Shown one piece after another: positions 1 to 9,708 of a stretch of 64,000 nt of DNA. Each line of letters starts with the position of its first letter. Within the stretch, counting starts at the first letter, position 1. The DNA comes from Seonamhaeicola sp. S2-3 (GTDB taxonomy: Bacteria > Bacteroidota > Bacteroidia > Flavobacteriales > Flavobacteriaceae), in contig NZ_CP019389.1 of assembly GCF_001971785.1 (NCBI RefSeq), positions 2,181,001 to 2,245,000 on the forward strand, in the 5' to 3' direction. Below the pieces are notes generated by a model. The model ran no database searches, had not been told where the DNA came from, and saw only the letters and a list, made by a program, of their open reading frames with translations. The position numbers were made by a program, and so were the translations under genes.

Positions 1-1
1 C

Positions 2-1210
2 TTAGATTCTGTTCTGTTAAAGGCAAAAAAAACCTTAAAACCAAAAGACGGGCGATTTCAGGCAGGCAGCAATTATGCAGAAACATGGGTGAGAGATTTT
101 GCTACATTCATTGAAGTTGCCTTAGAAGTCAATCCTCAAGAAGTTATCAAAGAGCGGTTGTTGTTATTTTTTGATTTTCAAGGGGAAGACGGAAATATCA
201 TTGATGGTTATACCGAGTTAAAAAACGATGGAGGTTATGAGTATAGATACTCCAAGACTGCACCAAATTATAAAGGCCACAAAAATACAGTAGAAACCGA
301 CCAAGAAGCGTCGTTAATTTTGGCACTAGCAAGATACATAAAAGTTACAGGCGATAAAGACATTCTTCAGCTAAACAAAAATGGGAAAACCATTTTAGAA
401 AGATGTGAAATGGCTTTGAACTTTCTTAAAGAAAATATGTACTCCGAAAAATTTGGACTTATAAAAGGTGCTACTACTATAGATTGGACCGATGTACAAC
501 CCGAAACCATTTGGGGTGTTTTTACAACAGAAGATACACATTGGTGTGTAGATGTCTATGATAATGCCATTTATGTGCTAGCCATAAACGAATATTTAAA
601 ATGGATTAAGGAAGACCAAGAAAAACATAAATTTTGGACAAATGAAAAGGAGTTTATTACAAAAAACGTTAGAAAACACTTGTGGGATGAAAAACGTCAA
701 AAATTCTTTCCTCATAAATATATAGAAGATTCGCCTTTTTCGGGATTTGATGAAGATGAAATCTATTATTTAGGCGGAACGGTTTACGGAATTCAAGCAG
801 GTTTTTTAACTGAAGAAGAGATAGAAAGCTGCTACAAAAAAATGTTAGCTATAAAAGATTTGTCTGGCGCTATGACCGTGGCTATAATTAATTATCCACC
901 ATACCCTTACAAGAGTTTTGCTAATAAAGACACAAAACCTTATATATATGTTAATGCCGCAGACTGGACATGGTGGGGCGGAAGAACCATTGAAACTATG
1001 ATTAAGACAGGGCATTTAGAATTGGCCTATCAAGAAATCAATCCATTTTTAGACCGCGTCATCAAAAACGAAGGGTTCTATGAATGGTATTCGGTAATAG
1101 ACCACCAGCCTCATGGCTCTAACACCTTTCTTGGTGCCGCAGGCGCTTTGGGTAAGGCTATTAATTTAATGAAAGCTGAAGCTTTAAAAATTAAAAAAAA
1201 CAATGAATAG
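2..1210 (+). CDS. (alpha/alpha)6-type glycosidase, 5' end outside the window
   Basis: The frame is open from base 2 and translates into sequence that matches the paralogue at 10681-11982 (AGSNYAETWVRDFATFIE here, AGDSYGEVWIRDYNTFIE there). The gene therefore starts upstream of the window, and the GTG at 89 is an internal valine. Shared motifs include W(V/I)RD, EDGNI(I/V)DG, VETDQE/VETDHE, a W-rich ADWTWWGGR segment and GFYEWY near the C-terminus. This pattern resembles (alpha/alpha)6-barrel glycosidases often annotated as amylo-alpha-1,6-glucosidase-like. I cannot assign a GH family or linkage. It overlaps the following GH125 gene by 8 bp, so the two are co-transcribed, and a role in trimming mannose-rich or glucose-capped N-glycans is inferred from context. 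Confidence 0.75.
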   Translation, partial: LDSVLLKAKKTLKPKDGRFQAGSNYAETWVRDFATFIEVALEVNPQEVIKERLLLFFDFQGEDGNIIDGYTELKNDGGYEYRYSKTAPNYKGHKNTVETDQEASLILALARYIKVTGDKDILQLNKNGKTILERCEMALNFLKENMYSEKFGLIKGATTIDWTDVQPETIWGVFTTEDTHWCVDVYDNAIYVLAINEYLKWIKEDQEKHKFWTNEKEFITKNVRKHLWDEKRQKFFPHKYIEDSPFSGFDEDEIYYLGGTVYGIQAGFLTEEEIESCYKKMLAIKDLSGAMTVAIINYPPYPYKSFANKDTKPYIYVNAADWTWWGGRTIETMIKTGHLELAYQEINPFLDRVIKNEGFYEWYSVIDHQPHGSNTFLGAAGALGKAINLMKAEALKIKKNNE

Positions 1211-2630
1211 AAGGGTGTTTGCAAAACAAACTGCATTGGGCTCCATGGGGCTGGCATTAACTCCGCAATTTACTCTTTCGCAAACAACCTATAAAGATTT
1301 TGTATCGAAAAGACCGCCAAAAAAAGAGAGACTGTTTACCAGTAAAGCTATTGAAGAGGTTATAAAAAAAGTAAAAAAACAACTTAAAGACCCAGAGTTG
1401 GCATGGTTGTTCGAGAATTGTTTCCCAAATACCCTAGATACTACTGTATTTTATAAAGAAGAAATAGGCAGGCCATTAAGCCATATCATTACAGGAGATA
1501 TAAATGCCATGTGGTTAAGAGATTCTACCTGCCAAGTATGGCCGTACGTCCCTTTTGCCAATAAAGATGAAAAATTGCGTAAGATGATTGTGGGGCTAAT
1601 AAACTGGCAGGCAGACTGTGTTTTGGTAGACCCTTATGCCAATGCGTTTAAAAAAGATAAAAGTGAGGTTAGTCAATGGAAGGACGACCTAACCGACATG
1701 AAGGACGAACTGCATGAACGCAAATGGGAAATCAATTCGCTTCTTTTCGTTATCAGGTTGGCTTACAAATATTGGAAAACCACAGGAGATACTGCGCCTT
1801 TTGATGCCAATTGGGAAAACGCCATGAAACTTATCTACCAAACACTATTAGAACAACAACGTTTTGATAATCTTGGGCCTTACACCTTTATGCGAGAAAC
1901 CACACAAGCCAATGAGGTTATTGCAAATAATGGTTACGGAAGGCCTACCAGAAAAATTGGAATGATACATGCCACACACCGTCAAGACGATGCCTGCGTA
2001 TTCCCATTTTATGTGCCAGATAATTTAATGGCCGTGGTAGAATTAAAGCACCTAGCCGAAATGTTCAAGACCATTTTAAATAATACCACCTATGCAGAGC
2101 GTTGCTTAAAAATGGCAGACCAAATAGACAGCGCCATTAAGGAATATGCCATAATAGAACACAAGGTTTTTGGCAAAATGTATGCTTTTGAAGTAGATGG
2201 CTTTGGAAGCCAATTACTGTTGGAAGAGTCCACAATACCAAATTTAATGTCTTTACCTTACATAGACGCTTGCGATATAAACGACCCCGTGTACCAAAAT
2301 ACCAGAAAATGGTTGCTTAGTGAGTGGAATCCTAAATTTGTAAAAGGTAAATTTACCGAGGGCATTGGCAGTACACACTACTTTGAGCCACCAAAACGTA
2401 TTTGGCCATTAAGTACAATTTCTAGAGCATTAACAACAGATGACAAAGAAGAAATAATGTTCTGTGTAGAACAAATAAAACGAAGTAACGCAGGTACAGG
2501 TTTTATTCATGAATCGTATTTACCAGACCACCCCGAAGATTTTACTCGTCCTTGGTTTTCATGGGTAAACACGTATTTTGGGGAGATGATATTAATTCTA
2601 CTTGAAAAATACCCTAAATTACTTAGCTAG
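1203..2630 (+). CDS. GH125 exo-alpha-1,6-mannosidase, Tat-type signal
   Basis: This 475-residue protein has the GH125 (former DUF1237) pattern: GDINAMWLRDST around residues 98-109, HRQDDACVFPFY around 260-270, and a C-terminal ESYLPDHPEDFTRPWFSW region. GH125 enzymes are metal-independent inverting exo-alpha-1,6-mannosidases that remove alpha-1,6 mannose from N-glycan or mannan cores. The N-terminus, with NRRVFAK followed by a hydrophobic stretch, looks like a twin-arginine export signal, so a folded periplasmic enzyme is expected. The ATG overlaps the stop of the previous gene, and the next gene starts 6 bp downstream, giving a tight operon. The family call is confident; the natural substrate is inferred. 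Confidence 0.93.
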   Translation: MNRRVFAKQTALGSMGLALTPQFTLSQTTYKDFVSKRPPKKERLFTSKAIEEVIKKVKKQLKDPELAWLFENCFPNTLDTTVFYKEEIGRPLSHIITGDINAMWLRDSTCQVWPYVPFANKDEKLRKMIVGLINWQADCVLVDPYANAFKKDKSEVSQWKDDLTDMKDELHERKWEINSLLFVIRLAYKYWKTTGDTAPFDANWENAMKLIYQTLLEQQRFDNLGPYTFMRETTQANEVIANNGYGRPTRKIGMIHATHRQDDACVFPFYVPDNLMAVVELKHLAEMFKTILNNTTYAERCLKMADQIDSAIKEYAIIEHKVFGKMYAFEVDGFGSQLLLEESTIPNLMSLPYIDACDINDPVYQNTRKWLLSEWNPKFVKGKFTEGIGSTHYFEPPKRIWPLSTISRALTTDDKEEIMFCVEQIKRSNAGTGFIHESYLPDHPEDFTRPWFSWVNTYFGEMILILLEKYPKLLS

Positions 2631-2636
2631 AAAATT

Positions 2637-4943
2637 ATGAAATACTACCTAAAAACTATAGTAGTTTTAATTATTTTAATAGGTTTAAATATGAGTTTAA
2701 TCTCATGTGAAACACAGGCAAGAAGCAATGTATCTGTTGCAACTAACATTCCAACAATTGATGAGATTTCAGGGAAATGGATAGCATCAGATACTATGGC
2801 AATAGAGCCTTCTATACGCAATTTTAGAGGGCAAGCACTACTTAATCGAGACTTAACATCGATAAGTTGGTTTGTGTCTGCTCCATTTTCTGGCGGACAC
2901 CACACAGGTACGCTAAAAATTAACGGTATAACACCTGAAGCATCACACTTTCGTTGGCAACCCTATCAAGCGTTAAGAAAAGCTACTGTAAATGGCCTTG
3001 AAATACACAGCTCCACACGAATGCTAGTGGAGGATAATGCCATAATGTGGGAGATAGACATCACAAACAAAAGCAACGAGCAGAAAAGTGTCCAGATAGA
3101 TTTAGATATGATAGGTTATATAAGCCAATATGAAGATGGTAACTGGAATTGGTGGTACCCATACCCAGACTGGGACGGAAAAAGGTCTGAGCATCGTAAC
3201 CAAGCCATAGAAGATATGCGAAAGCACATAACTTTAAATCACACAGAACAAGAAACAAATTGGCCTAAGGACAACGCTATTCTTAACTCCCCACATTTTA
3301 GTACACATAAAGAAGCGCAAAATATTTATATACAAGATAAAAACACTCCAGCAATTTCTGCATTTTCTTTGGTTACCAAACCCGATAGTCTATCCGTTAG
3401 AAATTGTGGAGGGAAAGCCAAATGGAATGTAACACTAGCCTCAGGAAAATCAAAAACCATCAAATATTTTTTATCCTACAATAATAACTTAGAAACCCTC
3501 AAAACCCAAACACAAAACTGGCAAAACACCTTTGATACTGCATTTGCATCAGTAAAAACGAAATGGGAAGATAAATGGCAAAATTTATTTAAACCAAACA
3601 ATAGTCTTGTCTCTGGGTGCTTTCCTGTTTTAGAAACCAATGATGAAAAGGTAAAAAGAGTTTATTACACAGGAGCTATAACGCTTCTTTATTTATTAAA
3701 CACCAACCTACCAGAACACAAACGTGTGTATTTAACAGGAGGCCCTAGATGGGGAGCGACAACAACTTTCTTTTGGGACATTGCCATTTGGTCTGAACTT
3801 TGGGCAGTGGTAGATCCAGAAATGATGAAAGAGCACATTAAGTCTTGGATAGAAATAAATCCTAATTTGCATTATGGAAAAGACAATTTTGGAGGCAAAG
3901 GCGTAGGTAATGGCTATTCTGCTAATTATTGGTGTTTGTTCAGAATTATACGTGCGTATATAGTGACCACGGGAGATTACAAGTTTTTAGATGAAAAAAT
4001 AGGAACAAAAACAGTTATGGAGCATTTGGAATCTTATGCTCTAAACTGGCAAAACCTATCAAATTATGGTAAAAAAGGGTATGAAAGCGAATTGTACAAT
4101 CTTGCCGATTTTGGTGCTAACCCAGCAAATTTGTTAGAATGCGTACCAACCTATGTACATATCGTACCATCGTTTAATATTGGCTATGTATGGATGATGC
4201 GAGAAACCGCAAAGCTACATTATCAAAAGAACAATGTTGCTAAAGCCAAAACACTAGAGAAACAGGCAAAAGCTATGACGCAAAGTATTCTTAAATTATA
4301 CGCAGGAAAAGGTGTTTGGAATAGCTTATATCCTAACAATAAAACAGTAGAAGTACGTCATGTACTAGATTTTATTTACTTCGGAAAATATCTAGCTAAC
4401 GATGTGAGTTTGGATATTCGAAATGAAATGATGGGGTTTCTTAATACAGAATTAAGAACAGATTCATGGATGCGAGCACAGTCTTTAAAAGATATAGCGG
4501 CCAAAGATTCAGACAGGCCAGACCATGGGCCTTTAGGTAGTTTTGATGGTTGGATTCCAGAAGTTATGGATGCCATGAGTAATATGGACTACACTACTGA
4601 TGCATTATCATTTTACAGAGCTATAGAACCCGTTACTTATGAAGGCTGTTGGGCACAAGCAAGAGAACTGTGGGGCGATGACAAATTAAATAAAACCGCA
4701 AGAGTACGTATAGCAGACCGCGGATGGAATAACCGAGAAAGTTCATCAGGCATAGGGATATCTCAGGTCATGCTGAAAAATTTCTTTGGCTTCTATCCAG
4801 AAATACATAAAGCATCGCTTCTAAATTACGATACTTGGCCAATTAATGGTAACGGCATCTTACACCACGTATTTTACAAGAACAACTATTATCGTATTGA
4901 ATTTATAGAGAATAAACCTAGGATGATAAAAGAAAAACACTAA
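2637..4943 (+). CDS. Lipoprotein glycosidase, MGH1/GH63-like (alpha/alpha)6 fold
   Basis: This is a 768-residue protein with a lipoprotein signal (hydrophobic stretch ending LISC near residue 24). Its N-terminal half looks like a beta-sandwich with many aromatic residues. The C-terminal half, from about residue 335, has helical-barrel features: GGPRWGATTTFFWDIA, a GVGNGYSANYW segment, DRPDHGPLGSFDGWIPEV and RELWGDD. The arrangement resembles GH63/MGH1-like enzymes, which cleave terminal alpha-glucose or related linkages, but I cannot fix the family. In an N-glycan locus, removal of glucose caps or of an unusual alpha-linked substituent would fit. It is the third gene of the plus-strand operon and is followed by 235 bp leading to the LacI gene. 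Confidence 0.7.
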   Translation: MKYYLKTIVVLIILIGLNMSLISCETQARSNVSVATNIPTIDEISGKWIASDTMAIEPSIRNFRGQALLNRDLTSISWFVSAPFSGGHHTGTLKINGITPEASHFRWQPYQALRKATVNGLEIHSSTRMLVEDNAIMWEIDITNKSNEQKSVQIDLDMIGYISQYEDGNWNWWYPYPDWDGKRSEHRNQAIEDMRKHITLNHTEQETNWPKDNAILNSPHFSTHKEAQNIYIQDKNTPAISAFSLVTKPDSLSVRNCGGKAKWNVTLASGKSKTIKYFLSYNNNLETLKTQTQNWQNTFDTAFASVKTKWEDKWQNLFKPNNSLVSGCFPVLETNDEKVKRVYYTGAITLLYLLNTNLPEHKRVYLTGGPRWGATTTFFWDIAIWSELWAVVDPEMMKEHIKSWIEINPNLHYGKDNFGGKGVGNGYSANYWCLFRIIRAYIVTTGDYKFLDEKIGTKTVMEHLESYALNWQNLSNYGKKGYESELYNLADFGANPANLLECVPTYVHIVPSFNIGYVWMMRETAKLHYQKNNVAKAKTLEKQAKAMTQSILKLYAGKGVWNSLYPNNKTVEVRHVLDFIYFGKYLANDVSLDIRNEMMGFLNTELRTDSWMRAQSLKDIAAKDSDRPDHGPLGSFDGWIPEVMDAMSNMDYTTDALSFYRAIEPVTYEGCWAQARELWGDDKLNKTARVRIADRGWNNRESSSGIGISQVMLKNFFGFYPEIHKASLLNYDTWPINGNGILHHVFYKNNYYRIEFIENKPRMIKEKH

Positions 4944-5143
4944 TACTTCCTGGTTTCAATAAAATTTAAAATATCTATTAGTAGCCTACATTAATAATAG
5001 GGTAGAATTGATAAAAAAAAATTAAACTTTTACATGTTTTAACTATTTTGGTACATGATGATTATAGTCGTGGTTTTTAGAGTTATAATGCGTTTAAAAT
5101 TAGTTTTATCCTCTTAAAAATTCAATTATTATAAAAAAGTATA

Positions 5144-5164
5144 TATATTTGCTTAACCGGTTAA
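5144..5164 (+). promoter_or_regulatory. Promoter -7 box and LacI-type operator upstream of the LacI gene
   Basis: TATATTTG at 5144-5151 matches the Bacteroidota -7 consensus TAnnTTTG. It is followed two bases later by the perfect 12-bp palindrome TTAACCGGTTAA at 5153-5164. The central CG and its position between the -7 box and the start codon at 5179 fit a repressor site at the transcription start. The same 12-mer recurs at 6214-6225. Autoregulation by the adjacent LacI protein is inferred. Confidence 0.75.
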
Positions 5165-5178
5165 ACTAATATATTCAC

Positions 5179-6195
5179 TTGAAAAGTATTTCTCTCAAAG
5201 ATATCGCAATTGCATTAAATCTGTCTAAGACAACAGTGTCTTATGTAATGAACGATAGAGGCGATGAAAAAAGGGTTAGCAAGGAAACACAAGATAGAAT
5301 AAAACAGTATGCCCAAGCGCACAACTACAAACCCAATCAATTAGCAAGAAGTCTAAGCTTAGGAAAAAGTAACATGATAGGCTTAATTGTGCCCAATATA
5401 TCAGACAGCTTTTTTGCCCAAATTGCACGACGCATTGAAAAAAAAGCAGAAAAAATGGGCTATAATGTGGTGTTTAGTAGCACAGGTGAGTCTCCTGAAA
5501 GAGAATCGAAAATTATACAGTCTATGTTAGATAGGCAGGTAGATGGTCTTATAATCGTATCGAGTGAAAAAAACCACGACGATATTTTAAAATTAAAAAA
5601 AAGGAACTTTCCCTTTGTGATTGTGGGTAGAACATACACCGATATAGAAACCAATGTTGTAGCATTAGAAGATAAGGATGGTGTGATTTCAGCCGTAGAG
5701 CTACTCATGGATAATGGTAAAACACGTATTGGTTATATATCAATTTCTTTAGAACTCCATTCAATAAAAGACCGCTTAAAAGGGTATAAACAAGCACATG
5801 AAAATAAAAGTATTGACTATAACCCGAATCTTGTTAAACATGTAACTTACGATAATATTGAAGCCAGCCTCAAAGTGGCAATATACGAATTGGTACATAA
5901 AGAAAAAGTAGAAGGTATTGTATTTGCTACACACTATTTGGCCGAAGAAGGTTTACGCTTATTAAAGCAAAATAACATAAATGTTCCCAAAGAAGTAGCC
6001 GTAGTAAGTTTTGGAAAAGATAGAGGATTCGATTTGTTCGACCCTCCACTAACATCGGTTGATTTTCCTATAATAGAAATGGGAGATACCGCTGTAGACT
6101 TATTATTAGACGCCATTGAAAACCACGTTGTAGAAACCAAAAATATAATAATGAAAACCAAACTGGATATTAAGCAATCTTGTGGAAGCATTTAA
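5179..6195 (+). CDS. LacI-family transcriptional regulator of the mannosidase cluster
   Basis: This 338-residue LacI/GalR protein has an N-terminal helix-turn-helix (SLKDIAIALNLSKTTVSYVMN, residues 3-23, broken here only by the hinge to the next helix) and a periplasmic-binding-protein-like effector domain beginning with IGLIVPNISDSFFAQIARRIE. The start must be the TTG at 5179: an in-frame TAA at 5167-5169 lies just upstream and the DNA-binding domain begins at once. Identical palindromes flank the gene, one at its own promoter and one between its stop and the GH38 gene. It therefore probably represses itself and the GH38-kinase-glycosidase genes until a mannose-containing oligosaccharide or monosaccharide is present. 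The effector is unknown. Confidence 0.92.
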   Translation: MKSISLKDIAIALNLSKTTVSYVMNDRGDEKRVSKETQDRIKQYAQAHNYKPNQLARSLSLGKSNMIGLIVPNISDSFFAQIARRIEKKAEKMGYNVVFSSTGESPERESKIIQSMLDRQVDGLIIVSSEKNHDDILKLKKRNFPFVIVGRTYTDIETNVVALEDKDGVISAVELLMDNGKTRIGYISISLELHSIKDRLKGYKQAHENKSIDYNPNLVKHVTYDNIEASLKVAIYELVHKEKVEGIVFATHYLAEEGLRLLKQNNINVPKEVAVVSFGKDRGFDLFDPPLTSVDFPIIEMGDTAVDLLLDAIENHVVETKNIIMKTKLDIKQSCGSI

Positions 6196-6213
6196 TTTTT
6201 ATTTCAAAATTGC

Positions 6214-6225
6214 TTAACCGGTTAA
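6214..6225 (+). promoter_or_regulatory. LacI-type operator TTAACCGGTTAA upstream of GH38
   Basis: This perfect 12-bp palindrome is identical to the site at 5153-5164. It lies 19 bp downstream of the LacI stop codon and 25 bp upstream of the GH38 start. Both copies are preceded by GC (GCTTAACCGGTTAA). It is best read as the repressor site controlling 6251-11982. Confidence 0.75.
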
Positions 6226-6250
6226 CTAATCAATATACCAATACAACGTT

Positions 6251-9200
6251 ATGAAACTATTAAAATTTCTATCCGCTATATTACTGGCAAGCGTCAGTTT
6301 AAATATTTCGGCACAATCTAAGTATCTAAATGGCTATGCTAAAGGTATTTCTGGAGTTAACTTTGCATATCCATCCCCTCATTCGTACAATGATCCCTGT
6401 TATTTAACAAGGGCAACCAAAGATGTAGGTTCCATGGAATGGGAAACGGTAGCTGTTCCTAAATCATACAAAAACAAGACTGTATCCTTTATTTGGGTAT
6501 ATGGAATGGATGTTACTCATAACCCCGAAGCTTTCGATTTATCAATAAACGATAAAAAAGTATTAACCTTTAAAAATCCTGGTACCACAGAGGAAAAGAA
6601 CAGAACCATTCATGGTGATAACGGTGTGTCACTCAACTTCATTCAATCTATGGTAGATTCAAATAGAGATGAAATGGGCTATGCCGTACTTACAATGCCG
6701 ACATCAATAGTAACTCTAGGAGCTCCTGTAAAATTGAAAATTGGAGGTGTACCCAACAATAGCAACGCTTGGTATATGACGTATAAAATTTCACCTAAAA
6801 ATAACTTTAATGCACATCAATTGAAGGTTATAAAAAAGGAAGCTGATAAGCTTTTTAGTGTCATTCGCTTTAGTTTGGTGCATTTAGGAAAACCTATTAA
6901 TGCCAACGTTTTGGTTGAAGGTGAATTGAAAAAAGTAAAACTAAACACAGGTTTAAATGAAATAGATTTTTTAATTCCAAAAGTTGAAAAACCAAAAACG
7001 ATTGAGGCAGAAATTGAATATGGAAATAGCAAAGAACAAATTTCTGTTGCATTGAACCCAATTAAAGAATGGACAATTTATTTGGTACAACACAGTCATA
7101 CCGACATTGGTTACACCCGTCAACAATCTGAAATTTTAGCAGAACATCTTAGATATATTGATGACGCCTTGGATTATTGTGACCAAACAGACCATTATCC
7201 AAAAGAAGCACAATTTCGTTGGACTTGTGAAGTAGCTTGGGCCGTGAGAGAATACATTAATAGTAGGCCAAAAGAACAAGTAGAACGCCTTATACAACGT
7301 GTAAAAGAAGGAAGAATAGAGGTTACAGGGATGTTTTTAAATTACTCTGAAACTATAGACGAAACCGCTTTGGCTATTCAACTACAAGCCCTTAAAAAAT
7401 TTAAAGCTAAAGGTATAGACGTAACAACAGCAATGCAAAATGATGTAAATGGTATTGGTTGGTGTATGCCAGATATGTATGAAGATACGGGAGTAAAATA
7501 CCTAACTATGGGGGTTCATGCTCATCGGGCTAGATTACCTTTCAGTAAACCTACATCCTTTTGGTGGGAATCGCCTTCTGGAAAAAGACTCTTAGCCTAC
7601 AGAAGTGAACATTATATGCACGGAAATGCTCTAGCGCTTGTTTCTGGAGAAATGGATGTTTTTGGAAATAACCTCTCTAAATATTTAGATGGACTTGAAG
7701 AAAAAAATTATCCTTTTGATAGAGTAGCCTTTCAATTTTCTGGTTATACTACAGATAATTCTCCACCTTCAACAAAAGCCTGCGATATCATTAAAAAGTG
7801 GAACGACACTTATGAATGGCCAAAGCTAAAATCTGCATTAGCTAGTGAATTTATGGTGCACATCGAGAAAAACCATCCCGATGATATAGAAACAAAGAAG
7901 GTATCATGGCCAGATTGGTGGACCGATGGTTTTGGTTCTGCCATGAAAGAAACCAAAGTGCTACGTAATAGCTATTCACAAATGCTAGCAACTATGGGGC
8001 TGTTATCAATGGTACAAGCTGCAGGAGGGGATATTCCTAAACAAATACATGATGAGGTAAAAAACTGTTATGATAACTTATTACTTTATAGTGAGCATAC
8101 CTTCGGGGCAGCAGAGAGCATTAGAGACCCTTATAATAAAAACACGATGGACCAATGGAGCCAAAAATCCTCTTATATATGGTCTGCCAATCAACAATCA
8201 AATTTATTAAGAGAAAAAGCTATTGGGTTAATTCAACCCCATGTAAAAATCCCCAAAGCACCATCAGTAACAGTTTTCAATACCTTAAATTGGTCTAGAA
8301 GTGGTATAGCCGAAGTCTTTATAGATTACGACATCTTACCACTAGATAAGAAAACAAGCATTATTGACAGTAAAGGCAACGAAATACCCACACAGATTAT
8401 TGGGCAGCGTTCAGAAGGTACATACTGGGCACTTTGGGTTAAAGATGTGCCTCCATTGGGATATGCTACATATACAATTCAAGTAGCTGATGAAAAAGCA
8501 ACTTCAAAAGATTTAAAATTACCTGTAACAACCACCGTTGAAAATTCTTTTTATAAGATTCAAATTGACGAAGTTAAAAAAGGCATTATTAGCATTTATG
8601 ATAAGGCCTTACATAAAGAACTCCTCGATACGCAAAGCAAACACACTTTTGGTTCTATGGTTTACGAAAGAATTAAAAATAGAAGAGACCTAGAGCGATT
8701 AACAGCCACAAGAAGAGACACTGTTTTTAAACCGCTAAATGAAAAACACTACAAGTTTTCGAGCTTCAAAATTGAAAAAATCACAGATGGTAACATCTGG
8801 AAATCTATTATATGCAAAGCACAACTTCCAGAATGTGCCGAAGAATCCTCCGGCATCACTTTAGAAATTCGACTGCACCATCATAAAAAAGAGATTGAGT
8901 TTCTGTACAACATGAAAAAACTTGATATCATTGAACCAGAAGGTTTATATGTTGCGTTTCCGTTTGCAAATGAAAATGCGCAATTGGTTTTTGAAGCCCA
9001 AGGAGGGCCAGTTCGCCCTGGTATAGACCAATTGGCCGGCTCATCTTCAGACTGGAATACTATTCAAAATTATGCTTCTGTAAAATCAAACAATTCGCAA
9101 GTAGTATTTTGCAGTGAAGACACACCCTTGGTGCAGTTTGGCGGTATTAATACGGGTAGGTACTATTATAAAAATCCAGTAAAAAATAAAGGTCATATTT

Positions 9201-9658
9201 ACTCTTGGGTACTTAACAATTATTGGGTAACTAACTTTAGGGCTAGTCAGTTTGGAGAATTAAACTGGAAATACCACATAACATCTTCTAAAGATAAATC
9301 GAACACGTTTGCAACTAAATTTGGCTGGGGCAACCGCGTACCTTTTGTTACCAAAGCAAATAGCGGAAGACAAAAATCTAAACACCAGCAGGTTACAGCA
9401 TCGTTAATAAACCTTGAACTGGTAGATAATTTATTATTAGTGCATTCTAGACCAACAGAAGAAAATGATGGCGTTATTTTACATTTACGTGAAACAGAAG
9501 GAGATCACGCTATTTTAGATATCAATAAAATTCTTGAAAACCCAGGAATAAACGAGGTTTACCTAGTAAACAGTTTAGGAGAAATAATTAAGAAATTAAC
9601 CGCACCTTTTTTAGTGGAACATTTTGAAACACGATTTATTCTTTTAAAGACAAAATAA
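6251..9658 (+). CDS. GH38-type alpha-mannosidase, exported (subtype A)
   Basis: This 1135-residue exported protein has a cleavable signal peptide ending NISAQ. A roughly 250-residue N-terminal beta-rich domain comes before the catalytic part. GH38 metal-site residues are visible in QHSHTDIGYT (His281, His283, Asp285), and the candidate nucleophile is Asp398 in QNDVNGIGW. A YSEHTFGAAES segment and a large C-terminal beta domain follow, as is usual for GH38. The family contains retaining, zinc-dependent alpha-mannosidases acting on alpha-1,2/1,3/1,6 mannose. Its closest relative in the window is the truncated gene at 62023-64000. The palindrome at 6214-6225 and the ROK kinase 50 bp downstream place it in a LacI-controlled operon. 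Linkage specificity cannot be read from the sequence. Confidence 0.88.
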   Translation: MKLLKFLSAILLASVSLNISAQSKYLNGYAKGISGVNFAYPSPHSYNDPCYLTRATKDVGSMEWETVAVPKSYKNKTVSFIWVYGMDVTHNPEAFDLSINDKKVLTFKNPGTTEEKNRTIHGDNGVSLNFIQSMVDSNRDEMGYAVLTMPTSIVTLGAPVKLKIGGVPNNSNAWYMTYKISPKNNFNAHQLKVIKKEADKLFSVIRFSLVHLGKPINANVLVEGELKKVKLNTGLNEIDFLIPKVEKPKTIEAEIEYGNSKEQISVALNPIKEWTIYLVQHSHTDIGYTRQQSEILAEHLRYIDDALDYCDQTDHYPKEAQFRWTCEVAWAVREYINSRPKEQVERLIQRVKEGRIEVTGMFLNYSETIDETALAIQLQALKKFKAKGIDVTTAMQNDVNGIGWCMPDMYEDTGVKYLTMGVHAHRARLPFSKPTSFWWESPSGKRLLAYRSEHYMHGNALALVSGEMDVFGNNLSKYLDGLEEKNYPFDRVAFQFSGYTTDNSPPSTKACDIIKKWNDTYEWPKLKSALASEFMVHIEKNHPDDIETKKVSWPDWWTDGFGSAMKETKVLRNSYSQMLATMGLLSMVQAAGGDIPKQIHDEVKNCYDNLLLYSEHTFGAAESIRDPYNKNTMDQWSQKSSYIWSANQQSNLLREKAIGLIQPHVKIPKAPSVTVFNTLNWSRSGIAEVFIDYDILPLDKKTSIIDSKGNEIPTQIIGQRSEGTYWALWVKDVPPLGYATYTIQVADEKATSKDLKLPVTTTVENSFYKIQIDEVKKGIISIYDKALHKELLDTQSKHTFGSMVYERIKNRRDLERLTATRRDTVFKPLNEKHYKFSSFKIEKITDGNIWKSIICKAQLPECAEESSGITLEIRLHHHKKEIEFLYNMKKLDIIEPEGLYVAFPFANENAQLVFEAQGGPVRPGIDQLAGSSSDWNTIQNYASVKSNNSQVVFCSEDTPLVQFGGINTGRYYYKNPVKNKGHIYSWVLNNYWVTNFRASQFGELNWKYHITSSKDKSNTFATKFGWGNRVPFVTKANSGRQKSKHQQVTASLINLELVDNLLLVHSRPTEENDGVILHLRETEGDHAILDINKILENPGINEVYLVNSLGEIIKKLTAPFLVEHFETRFILLKTK

Positions 9659-9708
9659 AAAATAAGCGCTTAAAACATTTTTTTTAAAGATATTATAATA
9701 AAGTTAGA

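Noticed and set aside
89-91. GTG as the start of the first gene
   Set aside because: The frame is open to base 2 and the upstream codons match the conserved N-terminal block of the paralogue at 10681, so this is an internal codon.
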